NCBI GenBank assembly: GCA_963767685.1
Contig: CAVYEZ010000018.1
Coordinates: 1,364,001-1,428,000, forward strand
Source: Trebonia sp963767685
GTDB taxonomy: Bacteria > Actinomycetota > Actinomycetes > Streptosporangiales > Streptosporangiaceae
Length of the DNA stretch: 64,000 nt
Direction: 5' to 3'
The notes beneath the pieces were generated by a model. It saw nothing but the letters and a program-made list of their open reading frames with translations. It was not told the DNA's origin and made no database searches. A program made the translations under genes and the position numbers. Below are positions 41,681 to 50,688 of the stretch, piece by piece; the stretch's first letter is position 1; every line of letters starts with the position of its first letter.

Positions 41681-42556
41681 TCAGAGGGTGGACGCCTCGG
41701 CCGTCGTCTGCGGCCGCCAGGCCAGCAGCCGTCGCTCGAGCAGGCTGATCAGCCACTCAGCGACCAGCGCGATCGCGCCGATGATGATCATCCCGGCGAA
41801 GACGCCGTTGGTCTCGAAGTTGTTGCCCGAGTTGGTGATGACCACGCCGAGCCCGTGCTGCGCGCCGAGGATCTCGCCGACGATCGCGCCGATGACCGCG
41901 AAACCGAACGCGACGTGCAGGGATGCGATGATCCAGGTCAGCGCCGAAGGGATGACCACGTTACGGACCACCTGCAACCGTGACGCGCCGAGGATCCGGG
42001 CGTTGTTGACCAGGTTCCCGTCCACCTCGCGCACGCCCTGGAACGCGTTGAAGAAGACCACGAAGAACACCAGGAACGCGGCGAGTACGACCTTTGACTC
42101 GATGCCGAGTCCGAAGACGATGATGAAAAGCTCGCCGAGCACGATGCGCGGCAGCGCATTGACCGCCTTGATGTAGGGGCTGAGCACGTTGGACAGGAAC
42201 CGCACCTGCCCGAGCAGCACCCCGGCCACGATGCCACCCGCCGTCCCGATCAGGAACCCGAGGACGGCTTCCTCCATCGTGACCGAGATCTGCTGCCAGA
42301 TCGGCCCGAAGCTGGTGCCGTGCCTCACCCAGTCCACGAGCGTGCGCACGATGCCGCTCGGCTGGCCGAAGAAGAACGGGTCCACGATCTTCAGCGACGT
42401 GAACAGCTGCCAGCCGCCGAACACGATGACGAACACCGCCACCTGCGCGGCGAGCACCCGCACGCGCGGTTTTCTCCTGCGGGGACGACCCTCCGTGCCC
42501 CCGGCTGTCCCGGGTGCACGCTCCTCCGTCTCCCCTGACAATTCTGTCGGGGTCAT
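41681..42556 (-). CDS. NitT/TauT-type ABC transporter permease
   Basis: A 291-residue permease with six membrane segments and the binding-protein-dependent transport signature (NNARILGASRLQVVRNVVIPSALTWIIASLHVAFGFAVIGAIVGEI), where the EAA-like loop contacts the ATPase. The ATG overlaps the ATPase stop by 4 bp. A polar ~45-residue extension (TPTELSGETEERAPGTAGG) precedes the first helix. The short ORF-like continuation above 42556 is only the ATPase gene read in another frame. Confidence 0.9.
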   Translation of the reverse strand: MTPTELSGETEERAPGTAGGTEGRPRRRKPRVRVLAAQVAVFVIVFGGWQLFTSLKIVDPFFFGQPSGIVRTLVDWVRHGTSFGPIWQQISVTMEEAVLGFLIGTAGGIVAGVLLGQVRFLSNVLSPYIKAVNALPRIVLGELFIIVFGLGIESKVVLAAFLVFFVVFFNAFQGVREVDGNLVNNARILGASRLQVVRNVVIPSALTWIIASLHVAFGFAVIGAIVGEILGAQHGLGVVITNSGNNFETNGVFAGMIIIGAIALVAEWLISLLERRLLAWRPQTTAEASTL

Positions 42557-43422
42557 GACAGCGCTCCTTCCACGGCAGGCACGGCGGGCGCGGAGGCGGT
42601 ACGCGCGTATGCCCGCGTCACCTCGTCGCGCAGCGACTCCCAGATCTCGTGGTGCAGCTCGACGAACCGCTCGCCGAACCTGATCTCCTGCACCGAGCCG
42701 CGCGGCCGCGGCAGGTCGATGTCGAATACCGCCTTGACCGTGCCGGGCCCGGCGGTCATCACCACGACCTTGTCGGCGAGCGCGATCGCCTCCTCCAGGT
42801 CGTGCGTGACGAAGATGACCGACGGCTTCGACTGGTCCCACAGCGTCAGCAGCTCGGTGGACATGATCGCCTTGGTCTGCACGTCGAGCGCGCCGAACGG
42901 CTCGTCCATCAGCAGGATCGACGGCTCGTTGATCAGCGCCGCCGCCAGTGCCACCCGCTTGCGCATGCCGCCGGAGAGCTGGTGCGGGTAGCGGTCCTCG
43001 AACCCGGCCAGGCCCACCAGCCGCAGCCAGTCCCTGGCGTCGGCGAGCGCGCCCTTCTTCGGCACCCCGCGGAACAGCGGCCCCATCGCCACGTTCCCGA
43101 GCACCGACTTCCACGGCAGCAGCGCGTCGGTCTGGAACATGAAGCTGGTGCCGCGCCCGATACCGTTGACCGGCATCCCCCCGACCGACACCGTGCCCTC
43201 GCTTGGCCGGTCGAGTCCCGCCACCATCGTGAGGGTGGTGGACTTGCCGCAGCCGGACGGCCCGACCACCGCGCAGAACTCGCCGGGCTCGACCGTCATG
43301 GTCACGTCGCGCAGGGCGGTGAACGTATCGCCGCTCGGCGTCTGGAATCGTTTGGTGACCCCGGATAGCTCGATGCGCCCGGATTGCTGGGGGTGCGGGT
43401 CACCGCTTATGTTGGATCGCAC
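42553..43422 (-). CDS. NitT/TauT-type ABC transporter ATPase
   Basis: A 289-residue SsuB/TauB-type ATPase: Walker A VGPSGCGKST, Q-loop FMFQTDALLPWKSVLGNVAMGP, signature LSGGMRKRVALAAAL, Walker B ILLMDEPFGALD, H-loop FVTHDLEEAIALAD. LSGGM with MRKR is typical of this group. The GTG start lies 293 bp from the divergent two-component system, which is a likely regulator of this importer. Confidence 0.92.
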   Translation of the reverse strand: MRSNISGDPHPQQSGRIELSGVTKRFQTPSGDTFTALRDVTMTVEPGEFCAVVGPSGCGKSTTLTMVAGLDRPSEGTVSVGGMPVNGIGRGTSFMFQTDALLPWKSVLGNVAMGPLFRGVPKKGALADARDWLRLVGLAGFEDRYPHQLSGGMRKRVALAAALINEPSILLMDEPFGALDVQTKAIMSTELLTLWDQSKPSVIFVTHDLEEAIALADKVVVMTAGPGTVKAVFDIDLPRPRGSVQEIRFGERFVELHHEIWESLRDEVTRAYARTASAPAVPAVEGALS

Positions 43423-43715
43423 AGACCAGGAAACTAATGACGAGCGTGACCCCCGTCACTATTACGCTCAATCCCCGCCGTAAAGCGCACTGCGTGCCTT
43501 TAGCGCGTAAAACTCAAAAGCACTCCGGCTGGTTGGCCCATTCGAACGCTTCCGCCGGGGGCAAAAGGGCAGACGAGTCAAGGTGCCCGTCCCGGAGATG
43601 GCTCGTTCTGCACCTTTTGCGCGTTCTGCTCGCTCAACTGCACCTTCACCACTTAGTGCAGGGTTGTTACACTGCGGAAAACTTGCTGGTCGCTCGCACG
43701 TGACGGGAGGAACCG
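43423..43715. promoter_or_regulatory. divergent control region with 30-bp-phased GCACCTT motifs
   Basis: GCACCTT occurs at 43610-43616 and 43640-43646, and its complement AAGGTGC at 43580-43586, exactly 30 bp apart each time (about three helical turns). The region lies between the ABC importer and the two-component system; a response-regulator binding array is a reasonable guess. Confidence 0.5.
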
Positions 43716-45500
43716 GTGCAGCTTCCCCTCTGGCGCCACGTACGACAGCGCCTGTCCATCCAGGTTGTCCTCCTGATGGTGGCGATCCTGGTGCTCACCA
43801 TGGCCGGGGGCTCCTTCCTGCTCTACCGGGACCTGCACGAGCAGCTCAACGTCCAGTTCGAGAACCGTGCGCTGTCGATCGCGCAGACCCTGGCGGCCGA
43901 GCAGAGCGTGGCCACCCAGGTGGCCGGCGGCCGCCCCGGCGGCCAGCTCCAGGCAATGGCCACCGCGGAACGCCGGCAGACCGGCGCCCTGTTCGTGGTG
44001 ATCACCAACGCCCAGGGCATTCGTTACACCCACCCGAACCCGGCGCTGATTGGCACTCCGGTCTGGTACGACGACCCCGAGCCCGATACGTCCGAGCCGT
44101 TCCGCACGGGGCAAGAATGGCTCGGTCTCCAGCAGGGTTCGCTTGGCCCGGTCGCGGCCGGCAAGGCCCCGCTGTACCTGGACGGCAAGCTGATCGGCGA
44201 GATCTCGGTTGGCTTCAAGGTCGGCGACGTCACCGGTACCCTGTCCGCCGCCCTGCCGGTGCTGATCGGCTACCTGCTCGGCATGCTCGCGGTCGGCGTG
44301 CTCGCCGCCCTCGCCCTGGCCCGCCGGCTGAAGCGGCAGACCTTCGGCCTTGAGCTCAGCGAGATCGCCGCGCTGCTTCAGGAGCGGGAGGCGATGCTGC
44401 ACGGCATCAGGGAGGCGTTCCTCGGCTACGACACAGGGGGCCGGGTCTTGCTCGCCAACGACGCGGCCCGCGACCTGCTCCGCCTGCCGGCGGAGTTCGC
44501 CGGCCGCAAGCTCCGCTACATGCTGCCGCCCGGCAGGCTCGCCGACGTGGTCACCGGCGCGGTCACCGGCAGCGATCTGCTCGTGCTGCACGAAGACCGG
44601 GTGCTCGTCGCCAACCGCATGCCGATCACCCGCAACAACCAGCAGCTCGGCTGGGTGGTGACCTTCCAGGACCGCACCGAGTCCGAGAGCCTCAAGCGCT
44701 CGCTTGATGAGGTGACCGGTCTTGCCGACACGCTGCGCGCCCAGTCGCACGAGTTCGCCAACCGGCTGCACACCCTGGTCGGCCTCGTCGAACTGGGCCA
44801 TTACGAGGAGGCGGTCGAGTTCGTGACCGGCCTGTCCGCCGCCCGGGGCGAGCTGACCGACCAGCTTGTCGCGGCGATCGGCGAACCCAAGCTCGCCGCG
44901 CTGATCCTCGCCAAGGTGTCCCTCGCCAGCGAGCGTGACGTCCAGCTCCGCCTGATGCCCGACAGCAGGGTGGGGCAGCGCATCACCGCGATCACGCAGG
45001 TGCTGACCGTGGTGGGCAACCTGATCGACAACGCCATCGACGCGGCGGCGCTCGCACCCGCTCCCCGCGAGGTCGAGCTGACCCTGGTCGCCGCCGAGAC
45101 CGGCCTGCTGATCCGGGTCCGCGACACCGGCCCTGGTGTTCCGCACGACTTGCGTGAGCAGATCTTCACCGACGGGGTCACGACCAAGTCCTCGACGACC
45201 GGCGCCAGGCGCGGCCTCGGGCTCGCCCTGGTCAGGCAGATCGTGGAGGGCCTGGGCGGCATGGCCAGCGTGGGCCACGACGGCGGCGCGGTCTTCACCG
45301 CCGTGCTGCCCGGCTGCCTCGCGCCGGCGGAGCAGGCGGACGTCACGGAGCGTGAAGGCGGACTCGCCGGCCCGCTGCCGCTAGACGGGCCGCCGTCTAA
45401 CGCCGCGGACTGGGTGCCGGCTAGCGCCGCCGACTGGGTGCCTGCTGCCGCCGGAGACAAGGTGCCGACCGGGGTGCCGAGACCGCGGGTAGTGTCATGA
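43716..45500 (+). CDS. CitA/DcuS-type sensor histidine kinase
   Basis: A 594-residue membrane kinase. TM1 is at ~15-37, followed by an extracellular single Cache/PAS-like domain (~40-175: GALFVVITNAQGIRYTHPNPALIGTPV). TM2 is at ~185-205, followed by a cytoplasmic PAS domain (REAMLHGIREAFLGYDTGGRVLLANDAA). The SpoOB-type phosphoacceptor helix is SHEFANRLHTLVGLVELG (His in the SHEF motif), with the ATPase boxes NLIDNAIDA, DTGPGVP and GARRGLGLALV. Relatives sense citrate, C4-dicarboxylates or tripeptides. A Pro/Ala tail repeats ADWVPA. GGGAGGA precedes the GTG. It overlaps the regulator gene by 4 bp. Confidence 0.92.
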   Translation: MQLPLWRHVRQRLSIQVVLLMVAILVLTMAGGSFLLYRDLHEQLNVQFENRALSIAQTLAAEQSVATQVAGGRPGGQLQAMATAERRQTGALFVVITNAQGIRYTHPNPALIGTPVWYDDPEPDTSEPFRTGQEWLGLQQGSLGPVAAGKAPLYLDGKLIGEISVGFKVGDVTGTLSAALPVLIGYLLGMLAVGVLAALALARRLKRQTFGLELSEIAALLQEREAMLHGIREAFLGYDTGGRVLLANDAARDLLRLPAEFAGRKLRYMLPPGRLADVVTGAVTGSDLLVLHEDRVLVANRMPITRNNQQLGWVVTFQDRTESESLKRSLDEVTGLADTLRAQSHEFANRLHTLVGLVELGHYEEAVEFVTGLSAARGELTDQLVAAIGEPKLAALILAKVSLASERDVQLRLMPDSRVGQRITAITQVLTVVGNLIDNAIDAAALAPAPREVELTLVAAETGLLIRVRDTGPGVPHDLREQIFTDGVTTKSSTTGARRGLGLALVRQIVEGLGGMASVGHDGGAVFTAVLPGCLAPAEQADVTEREGGLAGPLPLDGPPSNAADWVPASAADWVPAAAGDKVPTGVPRPRVVS

Positions 45501-46177
45501 TCCGCACCCTGGTCGTGGACGACGACTTCCGGGTGGCCGCGATTCACGCCGCCTATGTGAACAAGATCGACGGCTTCGAGGTCGTCGCGGAGGCGCACAC
45601 CGCCGCCGACGCGGTGGACGCGGTCGACCGGCTCCGCCCGGACCTGATGCTGCTCGACCTCTACCTGCCGGACGAGCACGGGCTCAAGCTGGTCGCCCGG
45701 CTGCGCGACGGCCACCCGCCGGTGGACGTCATCGTGATCACCGCGGCCAAGGACGCCGAGAGCGTCCGGGTCGCGATGCAGGGCGGCGCGCTGCACTACC
45801 TGCTCAAGCCGTTTAGCTTCCCCGTCCTCCGGGACAAGCTGCTGTCCTACGCGCAGATGCGGACCAGGCTGAGCGCGCTGCGCGAGGCCGACCAGCGGAC
45901 CGTGGACCGCGTGTTCGGCGCGCTGCGCGCCCCCGACCAGCTAGCCGGCGTAAAAGGCCGCTCCGTGCACACCCTGGAGGCGGTCGAGCAGTTGCTCATG
46001 GAGACGGCCGACGACCTGTCCGCCGCCGAGGTCGCCGAGCGCACCGGCATGAGCCGCGCCACCGCCCAGCGCTACCTCAGCCACCTGCACGAGGTCGGCC
46101 GGGTCGACATCAGGCTCCGCTACGGCAGCGGCGGCCGCCCCGAGCACGGGTACCGCTGGAGCGGCCCGCCTCGCTAG
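45497..46177 (+). CDS. CitB/DcuR-type response regulator
   Basis: A 226-residue regulator. The receiver domain has phospho-acceptor Asp54 (LMLLDLYLP), the acidic cluster VVDDD and Lys104 in YLLKPF. The C-terminal helix-turn-helix (LSAAEVAERTGMSRATAQRYLSHLHEVGRVDIRLRYGSGGRPEHGYRW) is of the CitB type. It starts inside the kinase gene as ATGA. It probably controls the divergent NitT/TauT-type importer in response to an external organic acid. Confidence 0.92.
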   Translation: MIRTLVVDDDFRVAAIHAAYVNKIDGFEVVAEAHTAADAVDAVDRLRPDLMLLDLYLPDEHGLKLVARLRDGHPPVDVIVITAAKDAESVRVAMQGGALHYLLKPFSFPVLRDKLLSYAQMRTRLSALREADQRTVDRVFGALRAPDQLAGVKGRSVHTLEAVEQLLMETADDLSAAEVAERTGMSRATAQRYLSHLHEVGRVDIRLRYGSGGRPEHGYRWSGPPR

Positions 46178-46224
46178 CCCCGCTCGATCGCAGTGCCGAT
46201 TGAATGCCGATTGAATAAGGTGCG

Positions 46225-47244
46225 TCAGGTCCGCCGCCGGCCGAGCCACCAGAAACAGAGCCAGGCCAGGGCGAGCGCGAGGAGCAGGAAGATCCCGGTC
46301 TCGATCCACTGGAGGGGCCAGTAGCGGCTGGCGGGCTGGTAGCTGATGGCCTCCCGGATGCCGTGGCTGGCCAGGCAGTGAACGTAGCCTTCCCATCCGC
46401 TGGGCCCGTTGGCCGCCGGCGGCGGGCAGGCGGCGGGGGCGGCGGTGACTGGTTGCCCGGCGGCGTTGATGGTTTCGCTGGAGAGCAGCCAGGCACCGGG
46501 CTGGCCGGGGAGGCTGTCTGGGCGGAGCGAGTCAAGCGAGGTGACGGAAACGATCGTGTTGCGGGGCGGGATGAGGTGCGGGCGGACCCACAGCGGCATG
46601 GCGACCTCGGCCACGGCGAAGATGGCCAGGGTGACGGCCATGGCGGGCACGGCGCGGCGGATGAGGGCGCCGGCCGCGGTGCCGAGGGCGAAGGTGAAGG
46701 CCGCGTAGCCGAGCGGGGTGACGCCGAGGCTGGCGAAGGTCAGCCAGCTGAACCGGGTCCCGCTGAACACCCCGTCGCTGCCGCCGACCGCGATGGCCGT
46801 GCTGATGGGATCCGACCACCAGGCGTGCATGAGGCTGAGCGCCTCGGTGACGGCCATCGCGGCCAGGCCGGTCAGCCCGAGCTTGACCGTGAGCCACCGG
46901 GTCCTGGTGACGCTCTGGTTCCAGGCCAGCCGGTAGGTCCCGGTCTCGAGCTCGCGGGCGATCAGCGGTGCGCCCCAGAAGATGCCGAGGAGCGCGGGCA
47001 CGGCGAGGATGAGCGCGAGGCCCAGTGAGTACAAGAACGGGTAAGTCCTGGTGGCGGCCAGCTGGGTGAGGAAGTCACTGGCCGCGTTCGCGCAGCTGCC
47101 GGCGTGGCAGCCGGCGAGCCCGCTGGCGGCGTACCGGCTGGCCAGGCGCGGCCCGGTGGCCCCGAGCAGGATGGCGGCCGCGGCCAGCGCCGCGGCCGCG
47201 GTAAGCGCCTGGACGCGGAACTGGCGCCAGGCCAGCCAGATCAT
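46225..47244 (-). CDS. ABC-2-type transporter permease, copy 2
   Basis: A 339-residue membrane protein with six or so segments (MIWLAWRQFRVQALTAAAALAAAAILLG, and a C-terminal LLLALALAWLCFWWLGRRR). It keeps the family segment GIFWGAPLIARELETGTYRLAWNQSVTRTRWLTVKLGLTGLAAMAVTEAL. It is a close paralogue of the gene just upstream. The 36-bp spacer still encodes the end of the ATPase (RHLGVQK then TGA), so the duplicated unit included that gene's last codons. With the ATPase it likely exports a lipid, peptide or drug; the substrate is unknown. Confidence 0.85.
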   Translation of the reverse strand: MIWLAWRQFRVQALTAAAALAAAAILLGATGPRLASRYAASGLAGCHAGSCANAASDFLTQLAATRTYPFLYSLGLALILAVPALLGIFWGAPLIARELETGTYRLAWNQSVTRTRWLTVKLGLTGLAAMAVTEALSLMHAWWSDPISTAIAVGGSDGVFSGTRFSWLTFASLGVTPLGYAAFTFALGTAAGALIRRAVPAMAVTLAIFAVAEVAMPLWVRPHLIPPRNTIVSVTSLDSLRPDSLPGQPGAWLLSSETINAAGQPVTAAPAACPPPAANGPSGWEGYVHCLASHGIREAISYQPASRYWPLQWIETGIFLLLALALAWLCFWWLGRRRT

Positions 47245-47280
47245 TTCTGTACCCCCAGGTGGCGGGCGGCCACCGGCACG

Positions 47281-48309
47281 TCAGGCCCGCCGCCGGCCGA
47301 GCCGCCAGAAGCAGAACCAGGCGAGGGCGAGCGCGAGGGCCAGAAAGGTCCCGGTCTCGATCAACTGGAGGGGCCAGTACCGGCTGGCGGGCTGGTAGTC
47401 GACGACCTCCCGGATGCCCAGTTTGTCCAGGCACTGCCCGGGGTCTCCGTTGAACTTTGCCGACGGATTTGCCGGGAAGCAGGAGGCAGGCAGCGCGGTG
47501 ACATGCTGCCCCGCCGCGTTGACGGCGTAGCTGGAGACGACCCAGGCGCCAGGCTGACCGGGGACGTCGGAGGCGGTGAGGCTGCCGAAGTTGACCCCCG
47601 CCGCATCGACCGTGGTGATCGTCTGGGCGGGCGGGATGATGACCGGGCGGACCCACAGCGGCATGGGGACCTGGGCCACGGCGAAGATGGCCAGGGTGAC
47701 GGCCATGGCGGGCACGGTGCGGCGGATGAGGGCGCCGGCGGCGGTGCCGAGGGTGAAGGCGAAGGCCGCGTAGCCGAGCGGGGTGACGCCGTGGCTGGCG
47801 AAGATCAGCCAGCTGTAGCGGTTCCCGCTGAGCACCGACGCGCCGCCGCCGAGAGCGACGGCCTTGCTGATGGGATCGGACCACCAGGCGTGCATGAGGC
47901 TGAGCGCCTCGGTGACGGCCATCGCGGCCAGGCCGGTCAGCGCGAGCTTGACCGTGAGCCACCGGGTCCGGGTGATGCTCTGGTTCCAGGCCAGCCGGTA
48001 GGTCCCGGTCTCGAGCTCGCGGGCGATCAGCGGTGCGCCCCAGAAGATGCCGAGGAGCGCGGGCGTGGCGAGGATGAGCACGAGACCAAGCGGGTAGATG
48101 ACGTGGTCCAGGCCGCCGGTTTGCAGCTGGCCGAGGAAGGCGCTGGCCGCGTTCGCGCAGCCGTCGCCCTGGCAGCCGGCGAGCCCGCTGGCGGCGTACC
48201 GGCTAGCCATGTGCGGCCCGGTGACCCCGAGCAGGATGGCGGCCGCGGCCAGCGCCGTGGCCGCGGTGAGTGCCTGCACGCGGAACTGGCGCCAGGTCAG
48301 CCAGATCAT
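47281..48309 (-). CDS. ABC-2-type transporter permease, copy 1
   Basis: A 342-residue permease, highly similar to the 46225-47244 product through most of its length and differing mainly in the extracellular loop (residues ~240-320), where substrate or partner contacts may lie. The ATG overlaps the ATPase stop by 4 bp, making this the original partner of the ATPase. Two half-size permeases could form a heterodimer with one ATPase pair. Confidence 0.87.
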   Translation of the reverse strand: MIWLTWRQFRVQALTAATALAAAAILLGVTGPHMASRYAASGLAGCQGDGCANAASAFLGQLQTGGLDHVIYPLGLVLILATPALLGIFWGAPLIARELETGTYRLAWNQSITRTRWLTVKLALTGLAAMAVTEALSLMHAWWSDPISKAVALGGGASVLSGNRYSWLIFASHGVTPLGYAAFAFTLGTAAGALIRRTVPAMAVTLAIFAVAQVPMPLWVRPVIIPPAQTITTVDAAGVNFGSLTASDVPGQPGAWVVSSYAVNAAGQHVTALPASCFPANPSAKFNGDPGQCLDKLGIREVVDYQPASRYWPLQLIETGTFLALALALAWFCFWRLGRRRA

Positions 48310-49244
48310 TTCTGTACCTCCAGGTGGCGGTTGCCGTTGCGGTCGCGGCGGCGGCGCCCGGCGGCCTGGCTCATGTAGCCGAGGACCAGGTCCTCCAGGC
48401 CAACCTCGGAAACGGTCCAGGCGGGGTCGAGGATCTTGCCGGCGGCGCGCACCAGCAGCGTGGTCTGCACGTCGGTGTGGCTGGCGGAGACGACCTGCAC
48501 GCTGTCCGGCAGCGTGTCCGGTTCCCGCCGGGGGCCGGTGAGCAGGTGGTGGGCGGCCAGCAGCTCGTCCACCGGCCCGGCGACGCGCACCTGGGAACCG
48601 ATGAGCACGATCAGGTAGTCGCAGACCCGCTCCAGGTCCGCGACCAGGTGCGAGGACAGCACGACGGACAGTTCCTGCTCGGCGACGGCCTCCATCAGGT
48701 CCTGCAGGAACTCCCGCCGGGCGAGCGGGTCCAGGCTGGCCACCGGCTCGTCCAGGATCAGCAGCTCGGGACGCTTCGCGACGGCCAGGGTCAGCGCGAG
48801 CTGGGCGCGCTGCCCGCCGGACAGGGTGCCGGCCTTCTGGCCTGGGTCCAGGTCAAGCCGGTCGGCCCGGTCGCGCGCCAGCTCCGCGTCCCAGCCCGGG
48901 TTGAGGCGTGCGCCCAGCTTCAGGTGGTCGGTGACGGTAAAGCCGGCGTAGAGGGGTGAGTCCTGGGCGAGGAACCCGACCCGGGCCAGCTGCGCCGGGC
49001 CGGCCGCCGGCGTGCCGCCGAGCACCTGGATCGTGCCGGCGGTCGGCGCGAGCAGCCCGACGGCCAGGTTCAGCAGGGTGCTCTTCCCCGCTCCGTTGGG
49101 GCCGACCAGGCCCACGACGTGCCCGGCCGGAACGGACAGCGTGCAGTCGGTCAGCGCCCACTTCCGCCGGTACCGCTTGCCGAGCCCGTTGGTCTCGATG
49201 ACGGCGTTCCCGCCGTTCCCCGTTGGCGGCAAGAAAGTCCTCAC
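48306..49244 (-). CDS. ABC transporter ATPase (ABC-2 exporter)
   Basis: A 312-residue ATPase: Walker A GPNGAGKST, signature LSGGQRAQLALTLAVA, Walker B LLILDEPVASLDP, H-loop SSHLVADLE. A ~70-residue C-terminal extension (ASHTDVQTTLLVRAAG) follows, typical of exporter ATPases paired with ABC-2 permeases. The GTG overlaps the GntR stop (GTGA), so the regulator and exporter form one operon. Confidence 0.92.
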   Translation of the reverse strand: MRTFLPPTGNGGNAVIETNGLGKRYRRKWALTDCTLSVPAGHVVGLVGPNGAGKSTLLNLAVGLLAPTAGTIQVLGGTPAAGPAQLARVGFLAQDSPLYAGFTVTDHLKLGARLNPGWDAELARDRADRLDLDPGQKAGTLSGGQRAQLALTLAVAKRPELLILDEPVASLDPLARREFLQDLMEAVAEQELSVVLSSHLVADLERVCDYLIVLIGSQVRVAGPVDELLAAHHLLTGPRREPDTLPDSVQVVSASHTDVQTTLLVRAAGKILDPAWTVSEVGLEDLVLGYMSQAAGRRRRDRNGNRHLEVQK

Positions 49245-49633
49245 GCTATGTCCTCCTCGCTACTGGACCGAAAAGTGCTGTCGAACAGCGCCTCGATCGA
49301 CTCGTCGTCCAGCCCGGCCCGCCGTGCCTTGGCCAGCCAGCGCTGCAGGTCGCGGCGGAGCGGCCCGTGCGCGGCCAGCGGCCCGCCGTCCAGCGTCCCG
49401 GTCACGAACGTGCCGATCCCGGGCCGGGCCGCCACCAGTCCCTCGTACTCCAGCTCCCGGTAGGCCTTGAGCACCGTGTTCGGGTTGATCGCCAGCCCGG
49501 CGACCACGTCCTTGACCTTCGGCAGCTGGTCGCCCTCGCGCAGCAGGCCCAGCCGCAGCGCGTGCCGCACCTGATGGATCAGCTGCCGGTACGGCGCGAC
49601 CCCGGAGCGGGCATCCAAGTGGAACTCGATCAC
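49241..49633 (-). CDS. GntR-family regulator, YtrA type
   Basis: A 130-residue short GntR protein with winged helix at ~10-75 (APYRQLIHQVRHALRLGLLREGDQLPKVKDVVAGLAINPNTVLKAYRELEYEGLVAARPGIGTFV) and only a small helical tail, as in YtrA. YtrA proteins repress ABC transporter operons, usually for envelope stress or antibiotic resistance. GTG start. First gene of the operon, with a palindrome in its promoter. Confidence 0.92.
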   Translation of the reverse strand: MIEFHLDARSGVAPYRQLIHQVRHALRLGLLREGDQLPKVKDVVAGLAINPNTVLKAYRELEYEGLVAARPGIGTFVTGTLDGGPLAAHGPLRRDLQRWLAKARRAGLDDESIEALFDSTFRSSSEEDIA

Positions 49634-49649
49634 CCTTACCTCACTTTAA

Positions 49650-49661
49650 CTAGGTACCTAG
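49650..49661 (-). promoter_or_regulatory. GntR operator and promoter of the exporter operon
   Basis: CTAGGTACCTAG is a perfect 12-bp palindrome 17 bp upstream of the gntR start. On the minus strand TTGCAC is followed by 17 bp and TACCTA, which lies in the palindrome. A repressor bound here would cover the -10 box. Confidence 0.65.
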
Positions 49662-49856
49662 CACTATAGCTTTGTGCAAGGCGGCCATGTCAAGGAGATG
49701 TCAAGGAGACAGATCGCCGCCAGCCGGGCGGGGGTGCCGCCGAGACCGGTCATTCTGCGGGTTTCGCGCGTTCACGCACGCCAGCGGCGGCCGCCCCGAG
49801 CACGGCCACCGCTGGAACGGCGGCCCGCCCCAGGCCGCCGGGTTGTCCTGACGTGG

Positions 49857-50672
49857 CTAGGCGCCCGCCGGGGCCAGCGGCCAGCAGATCTCGGTGCGCC
49901 AGCCGCTGCTGTCCGGGGTGCCGAGCGGGTCGACGAGGTACCGCTCCCGCACCGGCCCCGAGCCGTCGCGGCCGTGCGCGCCCGCGTAGGTGCCGAGGGC
50001 CGCGTAGGTGCGGTCGACGTCGCGGTGCGGGCCGGCGTGCAGCGCGACGGCGAACCGGCCGGCCGGCAGCTCCCAGCGCGCGCCCGTGCCGTCGAGTGCC
50101 GCGCAGTCCCCGACCGGCAGGTACACCCGCGCGTGGCCGGCGTCCTGGGTGAACAGCTCGTCGTCGAAGAGGCCACCGGCCGGCCCGGTCCGCTCGAGCC
50201 CGGCGGCGGTGGCGACCGCCCGCAGGCCGGCCAGCGCGTCCATGAACCAGGAGGCGACATCCGCCCGCGCCAGGTGCGCGGCGGCCGAGATCGCGGGACC
50301 GCCGTCAAGCACCCGCTCCTCGATGGCGGTGTCCGCCGGGCCGCCTTCGAGCATCCGGCGCAGCGAGTCGACCGCGGACTCGGTCTGCCGCAACTGCTCG
50401 CGCATCCGGTCGAGGTGGCCGGCCAGGATCGCGTCGCGGGCAGCCAGGTCCGGAGCGGCGAGGACGGCCTTGACGTCGGCCACCGGCAGGCCGAGGTCGC
50501 GGAACCGCCGGACCAGCTGCGCCGAGTGGGCCTGACCGGGCCGGTAGTAGCGGTAACCGCTGTCCGGGTCGACCACCGCGGGCGCAAGCAGCCCGACGTC
50601 GTGGTAGTACCTGAGCGTCTTGACGCTCAGGTGGGTCAGGCGGGCGAACGCCCCGATGCTCAGCTGCTGCAT
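49857..50672 (-). CDS. MerR-family regulator with effector-binding domain (BmrR-like)
   Basis: A 271-residue regulator: MerR helix-turn-helix at ~1-70 (SIGAFARLTHLSVKTLRYYHDVGLLAPAVVDPDSGYRYY), a dimerising helix, then a GyrI-like effector domain (~120-270: RYLVDPLGTPDSSGWRTEICWPL). Such proteins bind hydrophobic drugs and turn on efflux genes by twisting DNA with an over-long spacer. It is divergent from an MFS efflux gene with MerR-type promoter elements between them. The last helix ends APAGA. Confidence 0.9.
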   Translation of the reverse strand: MQQLSIGAFARLTHLSVKTLRYYHDVGLLAPAVVDPDSGYRYYRPGQAHSAQLVRRFRDLGLPVADVKAVLAAPDLAARDAILAGHLDRMREQLRQTESAVDSLRRMLEGGPADTAIEERVLDGGPAISAAAHLARADVASWFMDALAGLRAVATAAGLERTGPAGGLFDDELFTQDAGHARVYLPVGDCAALDGTGARWELPAGRFAVALHAGPHRDVDRTYAALGTYAGAHGRDGSGPVRERYLVDPLGTPDSSGWRTEICWPLAPAGA

Positions 50673-50688
50673 AAGAGCAGTCTCAACC

